A stretch of 64,000 nt of DNA from Glandiceps talaboti (Eukaryota; Hemichordata; Enteropneusta; Spengelidae): positions 2,829,001 through 2,893,000 of the forward strand of contig NC_135564.1 in NCBI RefSeq assembly GCF_964340395.1, read 5' to 3'. This document shows, one piece after another, positions 51,421 to 64,000 of the stretch. The first letter of the stretch is position 1. Each line of letters begins with the position of its first letter. The notes below the pieces were generated by a model. It was not told the origin of the DNA. It saw only the letters and a list, made by a program, of their open reading frames with translations, and ran no database searches. The position numbers were made by a program, and so were the translations under genes.

Positions 51421-54221
51421 GTGTCATAGCCAAGGTTTGTATGTACGACGTGGGCCTTAACCCTGAGACTGTCATCTGTATTTAATTAAACTATACACGC
51501 TAAGATATTTGAAAATTTGAGTACATGTTTTGAACAAATCACATGTCCTTCTTCAGTGTCTGACTGAATCTGACAGAATGATCCAAATTTACTGGAGGTG
51601 TTGAGTAAACTAGAGGTGTGGAACGGTTTTCCTCAATATATGTATTAAAATTGACGTGTGAAATTACTTGTCAGTATGTTCATCTAACTGTCCACCTTCT
51701 GTGATGATGTCACTGTAGTTTGGTGGAATGTCATATATCCCACATTTCCTACATATCTCAATCAAAAGTAGAAGAAGAGAACTTGATTGAATCTTAGTGC
51801 TCCCATGACGAACATACATATAATAGTGGTATTAAATAGTAGCACAACATATAACTGAAGTTAAAATTTCGTCTAAAGTCAATGAACAAAATGTACTTGC
51901 ATAATATAATAGTACGCACACAGAAGATTAGTAGCAGACATCATGGTATTTACTCGTGTTTACCAAAATATTATTAAAAATTTGTATTTATATACAATTA
52001 TCATAATTATGAATAAATAGTAAAAACTCTATTATTCGTGATTCATGGAATGATATTAGAATATTTCAGTCACAAAATAAAAGTGAATACAAACAACGAT
52101 ATATCTAAACTATAAAATGTGCCCTTTAAACGGTTCAAGGCTTTCCATGGTATGCACGTTTTGGAGGAGTAATTTGTAAATGAGACAACGGAGACATTTT
52201 CCCATCATCTTTCTATTTCATTATCTTATAAAACCAACATGCTATCTCGATAGTTATACTGAAATCAGAATATTGCAGGTAAGGTTACGTCATTTACCAA
52301 CTATGTAAGTTGATCCTGAACCAGATTTCGGGAGTGACATGTTTGAAATTTCAAAGGATGTCTATTTCATTTCGAGCTTTCCTCTCTACGATGAAAGCCC
52401 CGCCACTGTGTTGGATGCCGACAAAACTATCAAATAGCATATTAAATGGATCCAATTTTTATAAAGCAACGTGAACTCGTCCTTATCGTATAACGAAAAT
52501 CAAATTATTTCTAGGACTCTCTATAGGTTCTATATCGTTTTCTTTTGATAAGCACCCGATGAAAGCAATGGCAATAACAACGTCAATGCTTTCTTTGACT
52601 AGTGGCTGCTGACATTTGATATTAGTAGATGGTCGATATACAACCTACTCTATAGGTTTTTAAGTTATTACATTTATGGATATAAATAAACGAAAGGTTT
52701 TATTTGCATGGTAAATGTGAATTAAGGTAGTCCCGATAAACAAAATGACATAATGACAGCATAACAATGAACCTTAGAAAATTGAGTTCAGATTCAGTTG
52801 TCAACGTTTCACGAACATATAGGTCAACATTCTTGTATTCATCTGACAATATCTAGTACTGAGTAAAATGCTACAGAGATAGAGTGAACACTCCATTCAG
52901 ACTAGGAGTATATTGAAACCTAATGGAGAGACCGTATGCGTTCCCTGTTGCCACCGAGTCTTATTAACTATTCATATTTTTTTTCAAACCCTTTATTCCT
53001 AGTGTTCGACAATATAACAGTCGAATAATAGATTCTGTTTAGTGTGCAAGCTCTGAACAAAATTTATATTTAACTACCAACAATTTCTGTTAAGAATAGA
53101 CCAGCATCCATAAAAAGACAAACAAGTAAATGATATTAGGTACATTCCACATTCATAAAAAATATCATGTGTAGACACACACACACACACATACACATGT
53201 ACACACACATACATATATATGTGTATATATATATGAAAAAAATCCATGAAAGTCAATCTCGCCTGTAAAGTATCTATTTTCATTTGCAAATTCCGTGGAC
53301 ATAATCTGCCAGTAGATATGAGAAAACGTAATTGTGCACGCAATTCATCTTCCTTTCCTCTAGCAATTCCCTATAGTCTATGGAATGAGGACACTTCATC
53401 ATAATATATCTGTAACATACTCATTCAATTGCATTTACCGGAGAAACAATTGCCTAATTAACTTTATCCATTTCCTTAAATTGAATTTTTAAATTCATTT
53501 TTGAAAGTGGATTAATATAAAAGTATTGTGATTAGCCTATGATTGGATTGATTTGACAGGGTCAGTTAGGTCAAGGTCAAAAGTTCAAAAGACGGGTTTA
53601 TTTCACTTGAGTAATCATATGCACGAACGATTCTGACGTCTTGATCGATAAAGAGGTTGTTGTGTACTAATTGTAGGCTCATAGATGTAGGGCAGTCAGC
53701 TCACTTCTTTATTCATAGCACGGATGTTTAAGTTCTTGGCAAATCTTCCTCAGACAAATCNNNNNNNNNNNNNNNNNNNNNNNNNNNNNNNNNNNNNNNN
53801 NNNNNNNNNNNNNNNNNNNNNNNNNNNNNNNNNNNNNNNNNNNNNNNNNNNNNNNNNNNNAACATCTATTCAAAGATATCACTGCCAATGTTAGCACCGA
53901 GGCAATCCCAAATAAAGTTGTTGTAAAACCGTTGATTTGACACATAGGATCTCCCATAATCCAGGATCCATTAAACAAAACAACGACTGTGATTGGCCCA
54001 TTGACGACAGCAGTGAGTAGATCGCACCAGGCTAAATTGAGAACTAGTTTGTTAGGCACCGTGTGAAGCTTTGGATTGGTGAAAATGATCCAACAGACGG
54101 ACGAGTTACCGACGATAGTAACTATCATAATTATCAACATTAAGGCAATCTCTGCCGGTGCAGACGCCCTGAGCCCTTGAGTGGATGTTAAATTGGTGTC
54201 TGTTTCGTTGCTATCGTTCAT
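45243..54221 (-). CDS. Class A (rhodopsin-like) GPCR, two coding exons, interrupted by an assembly gap
   Basis: Coding exon 1 starts at the ATG at 54221-54219, after an acceptor at 54233-54234, which implies a 5' noncoding exon. It encodes an N-terminus with three N-glycosylation sites (MNDSNETDTNLTSTQ), TM1 with the GN motif (IVTIVGNSSVCWIIF), TM2 (LVLNLAWCDLL), the TM3 cysteine (MGDPMCQ) and VLTLAVISLNR, then runs into the N gap. Exon 2 is 46198-45243 (phase 1, 317 residues). It gives TM4 (LWLFSAVCAFPPVAGWS), the ECL2 cysteine (GKAICTLIW), TM5, a Ser/Arg-rich third loop of over 120 residues, TM6 with CWAP (LLAFVVCWAP), TM7 with NPIIY and a basic tail. There is no Lys in TM7, so it is not an opsin. 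The set resembles GPR161-like or amine-like orphans, but ligand and subfamily cannot be set. The intron is about 7.5 kb. The (D/N)RY region and second loop are missing in the gap. Confidence 0.88.
46490..46548 (+). repeat. (GT)n microsatellite
   Basis: Pure GT run in the GPCR intron. Confidence 0.97.
46549..48317. other. GPCR intron, nothing recognised
   Basis: Unique sequence. The minus frame at 47117-47314 has mixed composition but no splice or start support. Confidence 0.5.
48318..48476 (+). repeat. (CATA)n microsatellite
   Basis: About 39 units with CACA and CCTA variants. ORFs on both strands are artefacts. Confidence 0.98.
49209..49379 (-). CDS. Exon-like frame inside the GPCR intron
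   Basis: On the minus strand CCTAAACAG precedes 49379, and CAAG|GTGAGT follows 49209, a near-consensus donor. An ATG in good context (AAAATGG) at 49366 opens MVELELEHRLDFTKPPSLST, followed by a basic, Pro/Cys-containing stretch to AEA. It could be an alternative exon of the GPCR gene, an exon of a nested gene, or chance. No partner exon or family was recognised. Confidence 0.3.
49818..50172 (+). repeat. Trinucleotide satellite (ACC/AGC/GCC)n with about 90-98-bp higher-order period
   Basis: The landmark CCAGCAGT(A/G)GCAGCAGCA recurs four times at roughly 90-98-base spacing within the ACC array. Gly-, Pro- or Val-rich ORFs are artefacts of the triplets. Confidence 0.9.
50173..50580 (+). other. 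C/A-rich low-complexity stretch
   Basis: A strongly pyrimidine-and-A biased strand (CACC, CATCACC words) continues the array's composition without a fixed unit. Confidence 0.5.
50581..53700. other. GPCR intron, remaining part
   Basis: Contains (ATTG)n at about 51391-51420 and a CA/TA run at 53175-53235. No exon recognised. Confidence 0.5.
53761..53860. other. Assembly gap (100 N)
   Basis: The round number of N suggests a gap of unknown true size. It removes the GPCR coding sequence just after the TM3 NR motif and the exon's donor. Confidence 0.99.
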
Positions 54222-54234
54222 TTTCAAATTACCT

Positions 54235-55860
54235 GTAAGTAACAAAGAATCGAATCATGTAGTTACCGTCACGTAAATGGAACGATTTGTAGAAATCAAT
54301 AGCAAATTACAGCATGTATTAACCTGAAAAACGAATTTTGTAAGTATTAAGTTACTTGATAAGAGAGCCGGAAGTATTAGTGTGATATGGATATTATTCA
54401 ACCAACAGAGCCATTAACCATATTTAGAGAACCACGTGACAACAATCATCGTCCAATCAAATGTGTAGATTCCCAATAGATATTTTAATATAAAATGTTA
54501 ACCATTATGATATAAAAATGAAATATTATAACATACTTTTGTATGAAATGTGACATATGGAATTATACTATTTTTTTAAATAATATATCTAATATTTAAT
54601 AAACATAATATATTGAATATAACATATGAAAACATAATTATACTATAGTTTGAAATATTATAGTACATTTTGATAATTAATATGAAATATAGAAACATAT
54701 TTTTATAAAGTGTATAAAACATCTTCGCCGCATAACTGAGGCAAACACCAGTGTTATATCTAGTGAATCGGAATGAGTATCTTTAGACGCGGAGAACACA
54801 ACTCGTTAATGTACTTCGCTTAGCATTGATCCGATCTTCATTCAACCAACACGTTCGTTCCGAATCCATTACCATATTGGCGGAAGTTTTGAAGTAAACA
54901 TTGCACTTTCTACTAGTTCTGTGTCCAGATAATTACGTTCATTTTCATTATTTTTCGATGTTTCAACAAAACCAAGCAAAAGACTGAATGTCGACGTCAT
55001 GGTGTACACAGTAATGATGTAACGATGATACCTAATGAGTGTGACCATATTGTGAGAGTGAATAGCAGGGCAAATAAACACGTTGCTAAGGACAACAACC
55101 TCAAAGCTAATCAGTTGCATCCGTTAAAACGATCTTATTAGAGTTAAGGAAATGAGTGGCATTATGTACACACGTAAAGTAGTTTAGGTCAAGATCTTTG
55201 TCCTAATTTTCTCTCTAAAGTAAAAATACACAGTAACGACTGTTTGCTTTAAATGGATTTAGGTCAATAGAACAAAAAAAATTTGCTGTATTGGAGTGGT
55301 TTTTTCAAAGCCATGTTTGCCTCACCATCCTTTATTATGATTTTTCATTTGTTCATTTAGCGTTTTAATAACATGTAGACTTTGGGATAATATGTTTTGA
55401 ATTACTACACGTACACAGAATAAAGGAGTATATATTCTATCCTTATGTCGACACTGTGGTGGTTACTAATTTTATATTTCAATATTTTTTGTTTCATATC
55501 TAGCAATGGGTAGATCATTCGCCAGTTATTATGCTAGAAGAATGACAGTATGCCATGAGTTTTGAGTACCAGTATTCAGTAATTTTAAAACAGGCGAAGT
55601 AGTCTTCCTTTTACAATTACCAGATCTCTTTGTGTACTTCTAAATTTTAACATTTGTATTACGTAGTGACGAATCAAACTTGTTTCTTAATAATTTTCAC
55701 TTGCGTTGTGCATTTTGTTTACTGACTTCCGAAAAAGAAGCGTTGGTCACAGAATGTATACCTAAAGCGGCAGTTAGTTACATGCATAACCTTTGACAAG
55801 CGATGTCAAAATTATTTAAATTTGTGGGACGATGCACTCTTAAGTCATCTTACAGCCATT
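54235..55860. other. Upstream of the GPCR exon, AT-rich, nothing recognised
   Basis: Positions 54480-54720 are extremely AT-rich with repeated ATAT and GAAATAT(A/T) words. The GPCR promoter and 5' noncoding exon are probably here or further right, but cannot be placed. Confidence 0.4.
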
Positions 55861-55876
55861 CGATATATTCATTTAT

Positions 55877-55970
55877 GTTAACTCACAGATAACGGTAACT
55901 CACAGATAACGGTAACTCACAGTTACTCACAGATAACGGTAACTCACAGATAACGGCAAACTCATAGTTC
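55877..55970 (+). repeat. 17-bp minisatellite
   Basis: AACTCACAGATAACGGT recurs about five times, with one truncated copy (AACTCACAGTT). Confidence 0.9.
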
Positions 55971-57945
55971 TAGCTCTGCAAGCAATTCACAAACTTCACC
56001 ATTGCGTTGTTATGACGATAAAATTCCAGATCCTAACCAGAATTAAAAAGATTAGGTACCATTGTATTGAACACAAAATGGAGCTAACACGGACATTTCC
56101 AGGACTCAGTTATGACTAGCTGCGTTATTACGTGTATTTGTTTTTATAATTGTAATATGATTGACAGGTGATTGGACATTTTGATATATAGTCTATGACG
56201 TTGATTTCCTCCACTAATAAGCAAAGTTTGTACTTGCAGATAAGAAGGATATATGTAGTGGCCTTTACATCTGGTTGTCGATACCAGAACATAACATTTC
56301 TGAGTGGTAAAGATCGTAATTGTGTCTAGAAATACACCAATTACAGTTGTAAATGTTACGTTATAATATTCTTATTAGCCTGAGAAAGTCCATTTTTTAT
56401 AAATATTTTGCCATTGGTTGTTTAGAATAAAAAAAATGTGTAGCGGTCTTTTACGTAGGCTCTGAAATAGAAAGAAAGTCAACGTCTTAGATGACTGATT
56501 GACAAAGACAGTTTTCGTGAAAAAAATCCCATCTAGACCTCTGATCTTTGCCAACGTACAATTATTATTGATTATTCATAATCAGGGGATAAATGGCGAT
56601 TCACAAGTCAGTAATATGTCTACTACGTACAGTTGGGTTCTGACAAGGAAGTCACGTCGTTTGTCCCCGCAAACACAATGTTTCGCAATCACGTGACATT
56701 TTGTGGTTAATACCGTCTCGAGGATTTTATTTCTATTCCAAAAGTTATTAAAAAGATCCCTGAAATTGCTACTTCTCGACTTTACAAGTCTAGTATGAAA
56801 TTCCGTCGACACTTCGGCAACATTTCTCGTCTTACACAGTACATAGACAATCACACTGGGCGAATTACATGACTTCCTACATTGCTAATGGCATTTTCAT
56901 TCTCTTTGTTAAATGATGAAGTGTGTAGGAGTTACCACCAGCGTATAGCTAAATATCAAAACGTGCACAAAGGATCGCAACAATACGAGGATACGTTGTT
57001 AACACACCGACCGAACACGTTTCACTTTCATCTCTGTGAGAAGCCGACCTTTCGTGACTGTATGCGCAGGAAGGTGAAGTAAGGTGAGAGTAGAATAAGG
57101 TCAAAGGTCATCCCGTATATCAACCCATAGACAGTGGAGAATACTTCTCCTCTGTCTATGATCAAACACGTCGACGATCAATAAATGAAAACTGAAATAG
57201 ACACGACTTTAAAGTTATCTCACGAATCTCCAGTTGTGTGACTTTTGGTGCACCACAAACCTATACACCTCAAGTTAAAATGGACACATGCATGGCTTCA
57301 CATCTTTCGAGAAAATATTTGAAAGAGACACTCCAGATGTGGCTGTTCGGATACGAAAACAAGTCTCTGTGAGCTCTATCAATTTTGTATTTTAGCAGAT
57401 GTGTGAAGGATTTAGCCTGAGAGAGATATATATATCAGAGTACGCAATATACATACTTTAAGGTAAAACAGACGATAGAAGATCAGCGGTAATGTGAATT
57501 GTACTACAAGATGTTTGCCTAAATTCGCAAAGGATCCTGTGACATTTTATAATCATGAGATAGCTTGCGGCAAAGTAATACGCATTGTAATTATTCGAAG
57601 CAACTTTAATGCATATTTTAGCTATAAAAGACAGAAACCATGATTAAAAGTGTTTGTGGATTTTCCTTGAGACGTTCTAGAATGCCTATAAGACATTTTG
57701 TTGTTGTTGTTGGATAGTTTTAATTACATGATGTTGTAAAAAGAGATTGATCATCAATCACGATGAACCAATCTAACAATTTGCAATCCAGAATTCGAAT
57801 CGGTGTTTTTCAAAACACCACGTAGCAAGGTTAGACAGTAATTACATAAAATAAAGCCCACGTTTAGTAATAGACAATTGAGTTATGATAGTAGCTGCAT
57901 GTAATAAAACTAGCAAATTAAATGGCGGATTTGTTCCTTCCATCG
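55971..57945. other. Intergenic, nothing recognised
   Basis: Unique sequence. Short ORFs at 56499-57082 lack splice or motif support. Confidence 0.5.
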
Positions 57946-58040
57946 AGTACGCAACGCAACGCAACACAACACAACGCAACACAACACTACTATACACTAC
58001 ACTACACTACACTACACTACACAACACAACATAACATAAG
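57946..58040 (+). repeat. Pentanucleotide array (CGCAA/CACAA/CACTA)n
   Basis: CGCAA and CACAA units give way to CACTA units, then back to CACAA/CATAA. Confidence 0.95.
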
Positions 58041-60177
58041 TTGAGAGTAATAAAATAAATCCGTGTCTAAAAGAGTATACAATCTTTATAAGAAAGCACG
58101 GCAAGGAAAGTTCTGGATACTCTACCAACCGTTTTCCTTGAATTTGATCAGAGTCTATAATATACAGAAGTTATTTATAACTTAAAGTACTACCAAATCA
58201 GGTTATCATTATGTAATATCTAACCCAAAACAAAGTCATTATCTTCTCCAATTTCATGTTTGACGAACACATGTTAACAGGCAAACTGATAACATCACAA
58301 ATACTACTATGTAGTAAGTGCTGTACAAAGAATGAATCTTTATCAATTCATCATCTCCGTCCCTCAACATGCCTGTCTTCCTATCCGATCAATCACCCTT
58401 TAACCCCCTCTATACACCGTGTCCCTCCACCAGTATCTTTCTACCCGCTCTGATTCTCCTCACCCCTCTATCCCCTTTCCCTCATTCCCCTCTCTTTAGC
58501 CATCCATCCATCTATCATTGTCCCTCCCCTTCACCCAATACCCCTCCCCATCGATCCATCCATCAACTCAGTATACATATCATCTCGACCTACCCATAAT
58601 GCCATCCATCCACAATCTACCAATCTCAAGGAATTATAATGCAAAAAGCGACATAAACCCTAAAATAAGCACAATATTACAGAACAAATGATACTATAAC
58701 TCACATCTAGACCTTGCTATCTACAATTTTTGTTATCCTCACAGACCATGGAATATGTAATATCTTCACAACTGTATAAACCGACAATTATGCATGAACA
58801 CTATATATAATATGAATGATCTGGTTCATTCTCTTACTAGTAAAAACGACTAGTGAACTGCTATCGCAGAAGCAATCAACATGCGCTAAGACAGAGCTGA
58901 GTGCGAGCGGGTAAGAACATCTAAAGCAGATTTTGAAAACTCCTCGGATTAATCCGATTCAGTCAATGATGATTACAGTAAATCTTGATGAAGTACAGCC
59001 CACAGCTGTTTTTTATGATTAGAGTATTTTCAAACCAAAGGAATAAAATTAAGAAAAGATCATGCGTAACACACCGATATGAAGGTTTGATGATGCCCTT
59101 AAGATAGTTTGGTTCGTCAATACTCCAGTGATTCTTAATGCTTACATTTAATGAATTAGACGCCCGTGATAAACAATTGCGAATTGGATTCTAAACCGAG
59201 CATTCACAGATACGTCGACTTGTTGGGTCGTTGTAGTAATACCTGGGGTGATCGCTCTTCTGCAAGGGTCTGTTTAATCAAGACAAGGTTATTGCTGATT
59301 GCAGAAAGTGTGACAGATCGTTTACAGCACTGACTGCTTTATGTTAGTAAAGGGATTGAAACCACATCACCCATCATTCTTAATTCAAAATGGCGAGTTT
59401 GTCAGTTCTACATTGCAAACCATGACGGCGCATCTCAGAGAGTCTACTAGCTTTGCAGCGACTTGTGATGTGATAGGATCGGTTCTGTCGTATGAACGAT
59501 ATTTTCGAAATTTTGCTTCAGTAAGTTTTTAAAGGCTTTTACATGTATGTATCTCTGCAGTAGGAGAAATGACATTTTGCGTCAATGTATTTATATTATA
59601 GTATGACATACCGGGTATCTCACAATGACCACCTTCTTTTTCTAGTGAGGTACAAGGCATGATGATCTATGGTACATAACACCCTTTATCGACGTAGGAT
59701 TTCAGTTACATTCATACTACATAGACACATTTCAGCAATTTTAATCCATACTTTTCTACACTGAGCTAAGAACCGATCCTCGGCGCCCAAGTGACTGTGG
59801 CTAGCAGCCTTGTTCAGAGATCTTCAGAATATACCCTAAATGACAGAGCTCCTAAAACCATAACCAGTTTACTGTGTTAAGGCATAGACACTGTCTATGA
59901 TTAAGGATTGTTATTTCGCCTTGTGTCTAGATATAACCTTTGAGTTAAGGTTACAGGATTTGTCATCATTTGGACCTAATAGGCAAGGATCGTATTTTCA
60001 GGGGTCTCTGCTATGACTCAAAATCAGACGTAGAGGCCCAAAATAGTATTATTCCAAAGTTTCTAGTATTCTTGAAAATAATTTATTTTACACTTTTCAA
60101 TTTATGTAAAATTCAATAGATTTTGAGTGAAAATACCTATGTGAAAAAATTAGTTACAAGTATTTCAAAGAAACCGA
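58041..60177. other. Intergenic; pyrimidine-rich patch at 58350-58620
   Basis: The patch is C/T-rich (CCCTC, CCATC words) without a fixed unit. The rest is unique, and ORFs here are not supported. Confidence 0.5.
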
Positions 60178-60237
60178 ACAAACAACCAACCAACCAACCA
60201 ACCAACCAACCAACCAACCAACCAACCAACCAACCAA

Positions 60238-60300
<63 letters not shown>

Positions 60301-60350
60301 AACAAACAGACAGACACTATAAGACAGACAGACAGGCAAACAGACAAACA
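60178..60350 (+). repeat. (AACC)n then (AGAC)n microsatellites
   Basis: About 14 AACC units, then about 14 AGAC units, then mixed AAAC/AGAC. Confidence 0.97.
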
Positions 60351-62255
60351 AATACATGTAGACAAAAGGAACTGAAGTCAGAGCAAATTCAAAATCAAAG
60401 ATTTGTAGGCGAACCTATTACTGATAAATCCAATAAACATATAAAATATTGAATGAAACCACATCAAGGTCAGACAAGGTTAATAGAAAACCAAAATATG
60501 CCTCAGATAAGACCGACTTTTACTAATTTTTGTGATAATATGACAGAAATGCCAGATATGTATTTAAATTAAATTAAATCGCCCTAGATTCACGTCACGA
60601 GATGAATTCAATGAAAGGCTGTATATTTTGTCTGCAGAACGCGAAGGAGCTGTCGTACCACGCCCAACTAGTTCCCTAGCTATGGAATGCTTTGACTCCA
60701 ACGCTGTACTTTATCAAATTACAACACCAAAGTGTAAACAGAACTATAAAATGTGTACATTGTTGAAAGCATATTAATTTAATCAAGTAATATTCAGTAA
60801 AATGTGTAAGTTGATTTGATATTTCGTTTTATTGTTCAAATAAATGGTTTTAATTCATCGCCTGCCCTTCACGATAACTTGTTGTAATAAAAGCCAACTT
60901 CTTTTATTATGTTATGGAGATAACGACAAGTATCGATATAACGAAATGAGATGCATGTAATAAATGGCTCCGTCTGTATCCCATAAAACTGCATCTTATT
61001 GTCTGGCTTGACAAAGTCTTGTTATATATTGCAACATGATATTGTCTTACACTACAAACAATAAATTGCTGAAGCACAATTGTTACATTTTAATCAATTT
61101 ACATTGATGAAAAAAAAGTACAAACTGTTAAAATATATATGAGTTGGCGACAATAATAGCTCAGATGAAGAAAATAGTGTAATTTTGGTAAGATTTTTGT
61201 CTCAGATTGTTATCGCACCAAAGAATAAAATTTAGCAATGTTAGTAAATCTTTTGAGCCAGACGAAGTTTAATTTTTGGTACTAACTGGTAACCATTGTA
61301 GCACGATTGTAGCGACTGCAATCAAGTTTGAGGCGTTTGCAAGAATCCTAATCACTAAGTACTACGTAGAAATGCCGTCATTGCTTGTTAGCCATTTTAT
61401 CCCAGGACTGTCAGCTAACAGTAAAGTAAGTATTCGAAGTGCCAATTTATCAATATATATTAAGCTCTTAGCTATCTAAGAAATTTCTTTCAAAAAAGTT
61501 GCGAGTCGTAATGTTGTCAAAAAAACTGAACTTACAGTAATTGTTTTAAAGTGGCGGGAAAATAAGAAGCTTAAATCTTCTAATGGAAATACTACACTCT
61601 AATTCCAAACATTTTGTGATATATGTGAATGCAGCGAAGCAGGAATCTCCTTCCGAGATGTCTAATCTCTTAGCGTCCCTGCAATTCCAATTAACTAATG
61701 TCGTATATTGAAATTCTAAATTGTAATGCTACTATTACATGTCATACATGTATTTATAGATGCGATGGACATTTCTAACGCAATATACTAACGAGTACAG
61801 TTATGGTTAAACAATCAAATTGATTTCATTACATTGCTAGGCTTCAAAGTCGACTAAATGTATGAAGAATGTATCCTCAACAGCAACTTCTGTTGCATTG
61901 ATGTCCACATTCAGTCGATGTACTGGTATTCGGAGCTCGAATTGAGCTACTATTGACATTATGTATGCTCTAGCTGTGAATGCGGCATTGATATCATCAC
62001 TATTTATGATTTGTGTGATCAATGAAATTGTTTGTGACCCTTACACATTCTACTAGATATGGAATCAATAAGAACAGAACTATTTGTTTTGATGCAGTAT
62101 ACTACTCAAGTATGTGGTGTGTTATCATGAATTTAACAGCACTTTCTTTTGTGGTAAATATTAGTTTCAGAGTCTTTGAAATAGCAAAAACAATATATAA
62201 GAATCTTATGCAATAGTTATAACCCATTGACGAAACTATAATATGGCGGCAATCT
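60351..62255. other. Intergenic, nothing recognised
   Basis: Unique AT-rich DNA. The overlapping opposite-strand ORFs at 61837-62216 have no recognised domain. Confidence 0.5.
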
Positions 62256-62526
62256 AATAAGACATTCCACACTGCAAGCAGGAAATTGAGAATATAGCAC
62301 CCTTAATCAAATTGGGGGTACCATCACCTCATAGTACCATTTCTTAAGAGCTTTGTCCCTTGGTATTCTGTAAAAGTGTAAATCAGGGATGTTTTTTGTA
62401 TTGTTCAGATATCGAGGAAAGCAACAGTGCTCTATGATTAAACCAAGTAACCTATACCATGTATACCCAATGTACACGTAGACAGGAAGTAGAGCGCCAC
62501 CATGGCAAATTTTGGAAAGGCCTATT
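62256..62526 (-). repeat. Dispersed repeat of about 270 bp, copy 2
   Basis: Reverse-strand match to 26655-26901. Its minus frame holds IPDLHFYRIPRDKALKKWY, preceded by EHCCFPRYLNNTKN, which resembles the core of a THAP zinc finger (His-Phe-x-x-x-Pro...Lys-Trp). The upstream CxxC is not clear. Probably a remnant of a DNA transposon or of an exon carried by one. Confidence 0.6.
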
Positions 62527-63849
62527 GGTTGGTATTTAGGTTATCCGCGGAGTTACTATGCTAATAAGTTGAAACTGATCATATTACATGGCATTTTCAA
62601 TTTGGTAGCAGTTTTAAGTATCACTCTCCAAAGTTCATATACAGTATGTAGACTACCTGACAATGTCAGTTGGAGTGATTTTTCTTAGAAACTGATCGCT
62701 TCAAATAATATCGTAGGGCTGCCGGGTAGATGAGTCACCCACGGAGTAAGTAGCGACTACTTGGGGTGTGTATTTGGTATTTGCCTATAGCTCACATTTA
62801 GATAGGCATGACGTTCGGAATGTTACTCAAGAGATACTATTCAACTATGTTGCCAACGATACAATAGTAAGTGATTGATAAGTGCTATATATGCACCTCG
62901 TTCTCGGGCAAAATCGGTTGGAGATCCGTTGATGGTTTCCGTTCCTTGTCAAAACGTCACCCCAGGCATAGTGAATGAGCCAAAGTAAAAGTGAATGCCA
63001 GGTTTGTGATTGAATCATCATAGTAGTGGAGGACACGACCCCATGAAGTCTGAATGCTACATTGCTTGGAGATCACAAGAAAGTTGTATCACTTGGTAAC
63101 CAAATGAACTGTAACAAAACTATACAGTAATGAAATGATATGAATTGTCAATTCAATTCAGCTTAGGGACAGCAAGGGCGAACATTTTTTAAATCTTCTT
63201 TTATCACAAATAATTATTACTAGTCACGATTTGTCGGTTAGAAGTTTATGCTCCATTTAATATCTTAAGTGATGTATCACGTATTCATGCGGGAGATCAG
63301 GTGTGCTTGGAGCTAGATGAACGAATTTGCTAATTCCTGTGAGCAATATTCCGCTCTCGACAAAGATTGTTCTGCAGTTGCCGTAAAAAGGCCTGTTTTT
63401 TTACGACGATATATAGCTTGACCGTAATACTTTCCTGCTGGTGAATATCCAATTATAACGTCACTAATATCGCCATCGACAATTCAATCCTTCTGGAATA
63501 CTCAGTTGAACGTGACAACACTTTATTATAAATTTGACCCTTTGCGATAGGTCATACAATGGCGAAGCAGTGTTCATGTACTCAACCGTCTTGTATTCAT
63601 ACACAAGTATATCATATCGGTATCATGAGCGTTTTTATAACTTCGACTTTCACGTTCAGGCATGGATAGGAGACTGTCTGGCGGGATAAAAGATATTTGT
63701 ATTTCATTGACTGAATTAACACATGCCTTCACAAACAGACAAGAGTTATCCTGCTACAGAATTGCCACAATGCGTGCCCAGGGAGATTGTCTTGAAAAAC
63801 CCTAGATGCAATATATTCAAGAAAGAATACACATTTTATTCAATGCCAA
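62527..63849. other. Intergenic, nothing recognised
   Basis: Unique sequence with no supported gene. Confidence 0.5.
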
Positions 63850-63880
<31 letters not shown>

Positions 63881-63918
63881 CATACATACATACATACATA
63901 CATACATACGTACATAGA

Positions 63919-63949
<31 letters not shown>

Positions 63950-64000
63950 CATACATACATAAATACATACATACACACATATATACACACATACATACAT
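63850..64000 (+). repeat. (CATA)n microsatellite running off the window end
   Basis: CATA units with minor interruptions continue to the last base. Confidence 0.98.

Noticed and set aside
53709-53760. GPCR C-terminal continuation after the gap (ICLRKICQELKHPC)
   Set aside because: It does not resemble a second intracellular loop and the frame across a 100-N gap is arbitrary; the receptor continues in the exon at 46198.
61837-62216. Overlapping ORFs on opposite strands
   Set aside because: Neither has a domain, splice sites or neighbours that support it.

Overview
The window is nuclear DNA of an animal, most likely a marine invertebrate. The genes are split by ordinary GT-AG introns, and there are two recognisable animal families (a NEMP nuclear-envelope protein and a class A GPCR). 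Much of the rest is microsatellites, minisatellites and small inverted-repeat elements. The exact phylum (cephalochordate, hemichordate, echinoderm or lophotrochozoan) cannot be fixed from the sequence alone. One assembly gap of 100 N lies at 53761-53860.

Layout. Positions 1-2.8 kb hold the last five exons of an unrecognised plus-strand gene; one intron carries a reverse-transcriptase relic and a terminal-inverted-repeat (TIR) element. Positions 2.8-6.6 kb hold a 305-bp TIR element with a clean target duplication, then three minisatellites. Positions 6.7-12.0 kb (minus) hold a complete eight-exon NEMP1-type gene of 436 residues; its first intron carries another TIR element and a possible small plus-strand gene around an inverted repeat. 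Positions 12.3-18 kb are repeat-rich, with a (GTGTT)n array, a duplicated repeat block, tRNA-like tandem copies and long CATA/ATGT arrays.

Positions about 18.6-42.8 kb hold the most interesting part: two tandem paralogous plus-strand genes, labelled TMM-A (19010-30725) and TMM-B (34130-41011). They encode small single-pass membrane proteins with a short lysine-containing N-terminus, a conserved YQTP...LYNRKVCRYICLF segment running into one membrane helix, and a short Ser/Thr-rich tail built from phase-1 cassette exons. In TMM-A one 63-bp cassette exon is present three times. Each copy is preceded by a (CTGT)n array and followed by a 36-bp minisatellite in which nearly every unit repeats the exon's own 5' splice site (G|GTAAGTCATC). 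All these donors are in the same phase, and the repeat is open in the exon's frame, so choosing a different donor would lengthen the tail in 12-residue steps without a frameshift. This is a prediction from sequence; no expression data were seen.

Positions 45.2-54.2 kb (minus) hold a two-coding-exon class A GPCR, broken by the assembly gap just after the NR of its (D/N)RY motif. From 54.2 kb to the end I see no supportable gene, only microsatellites, a 17-bp minisatellite, a second copy of a dispersed repeat also present at 26.7 kb, and long unique AT-rich stretches.
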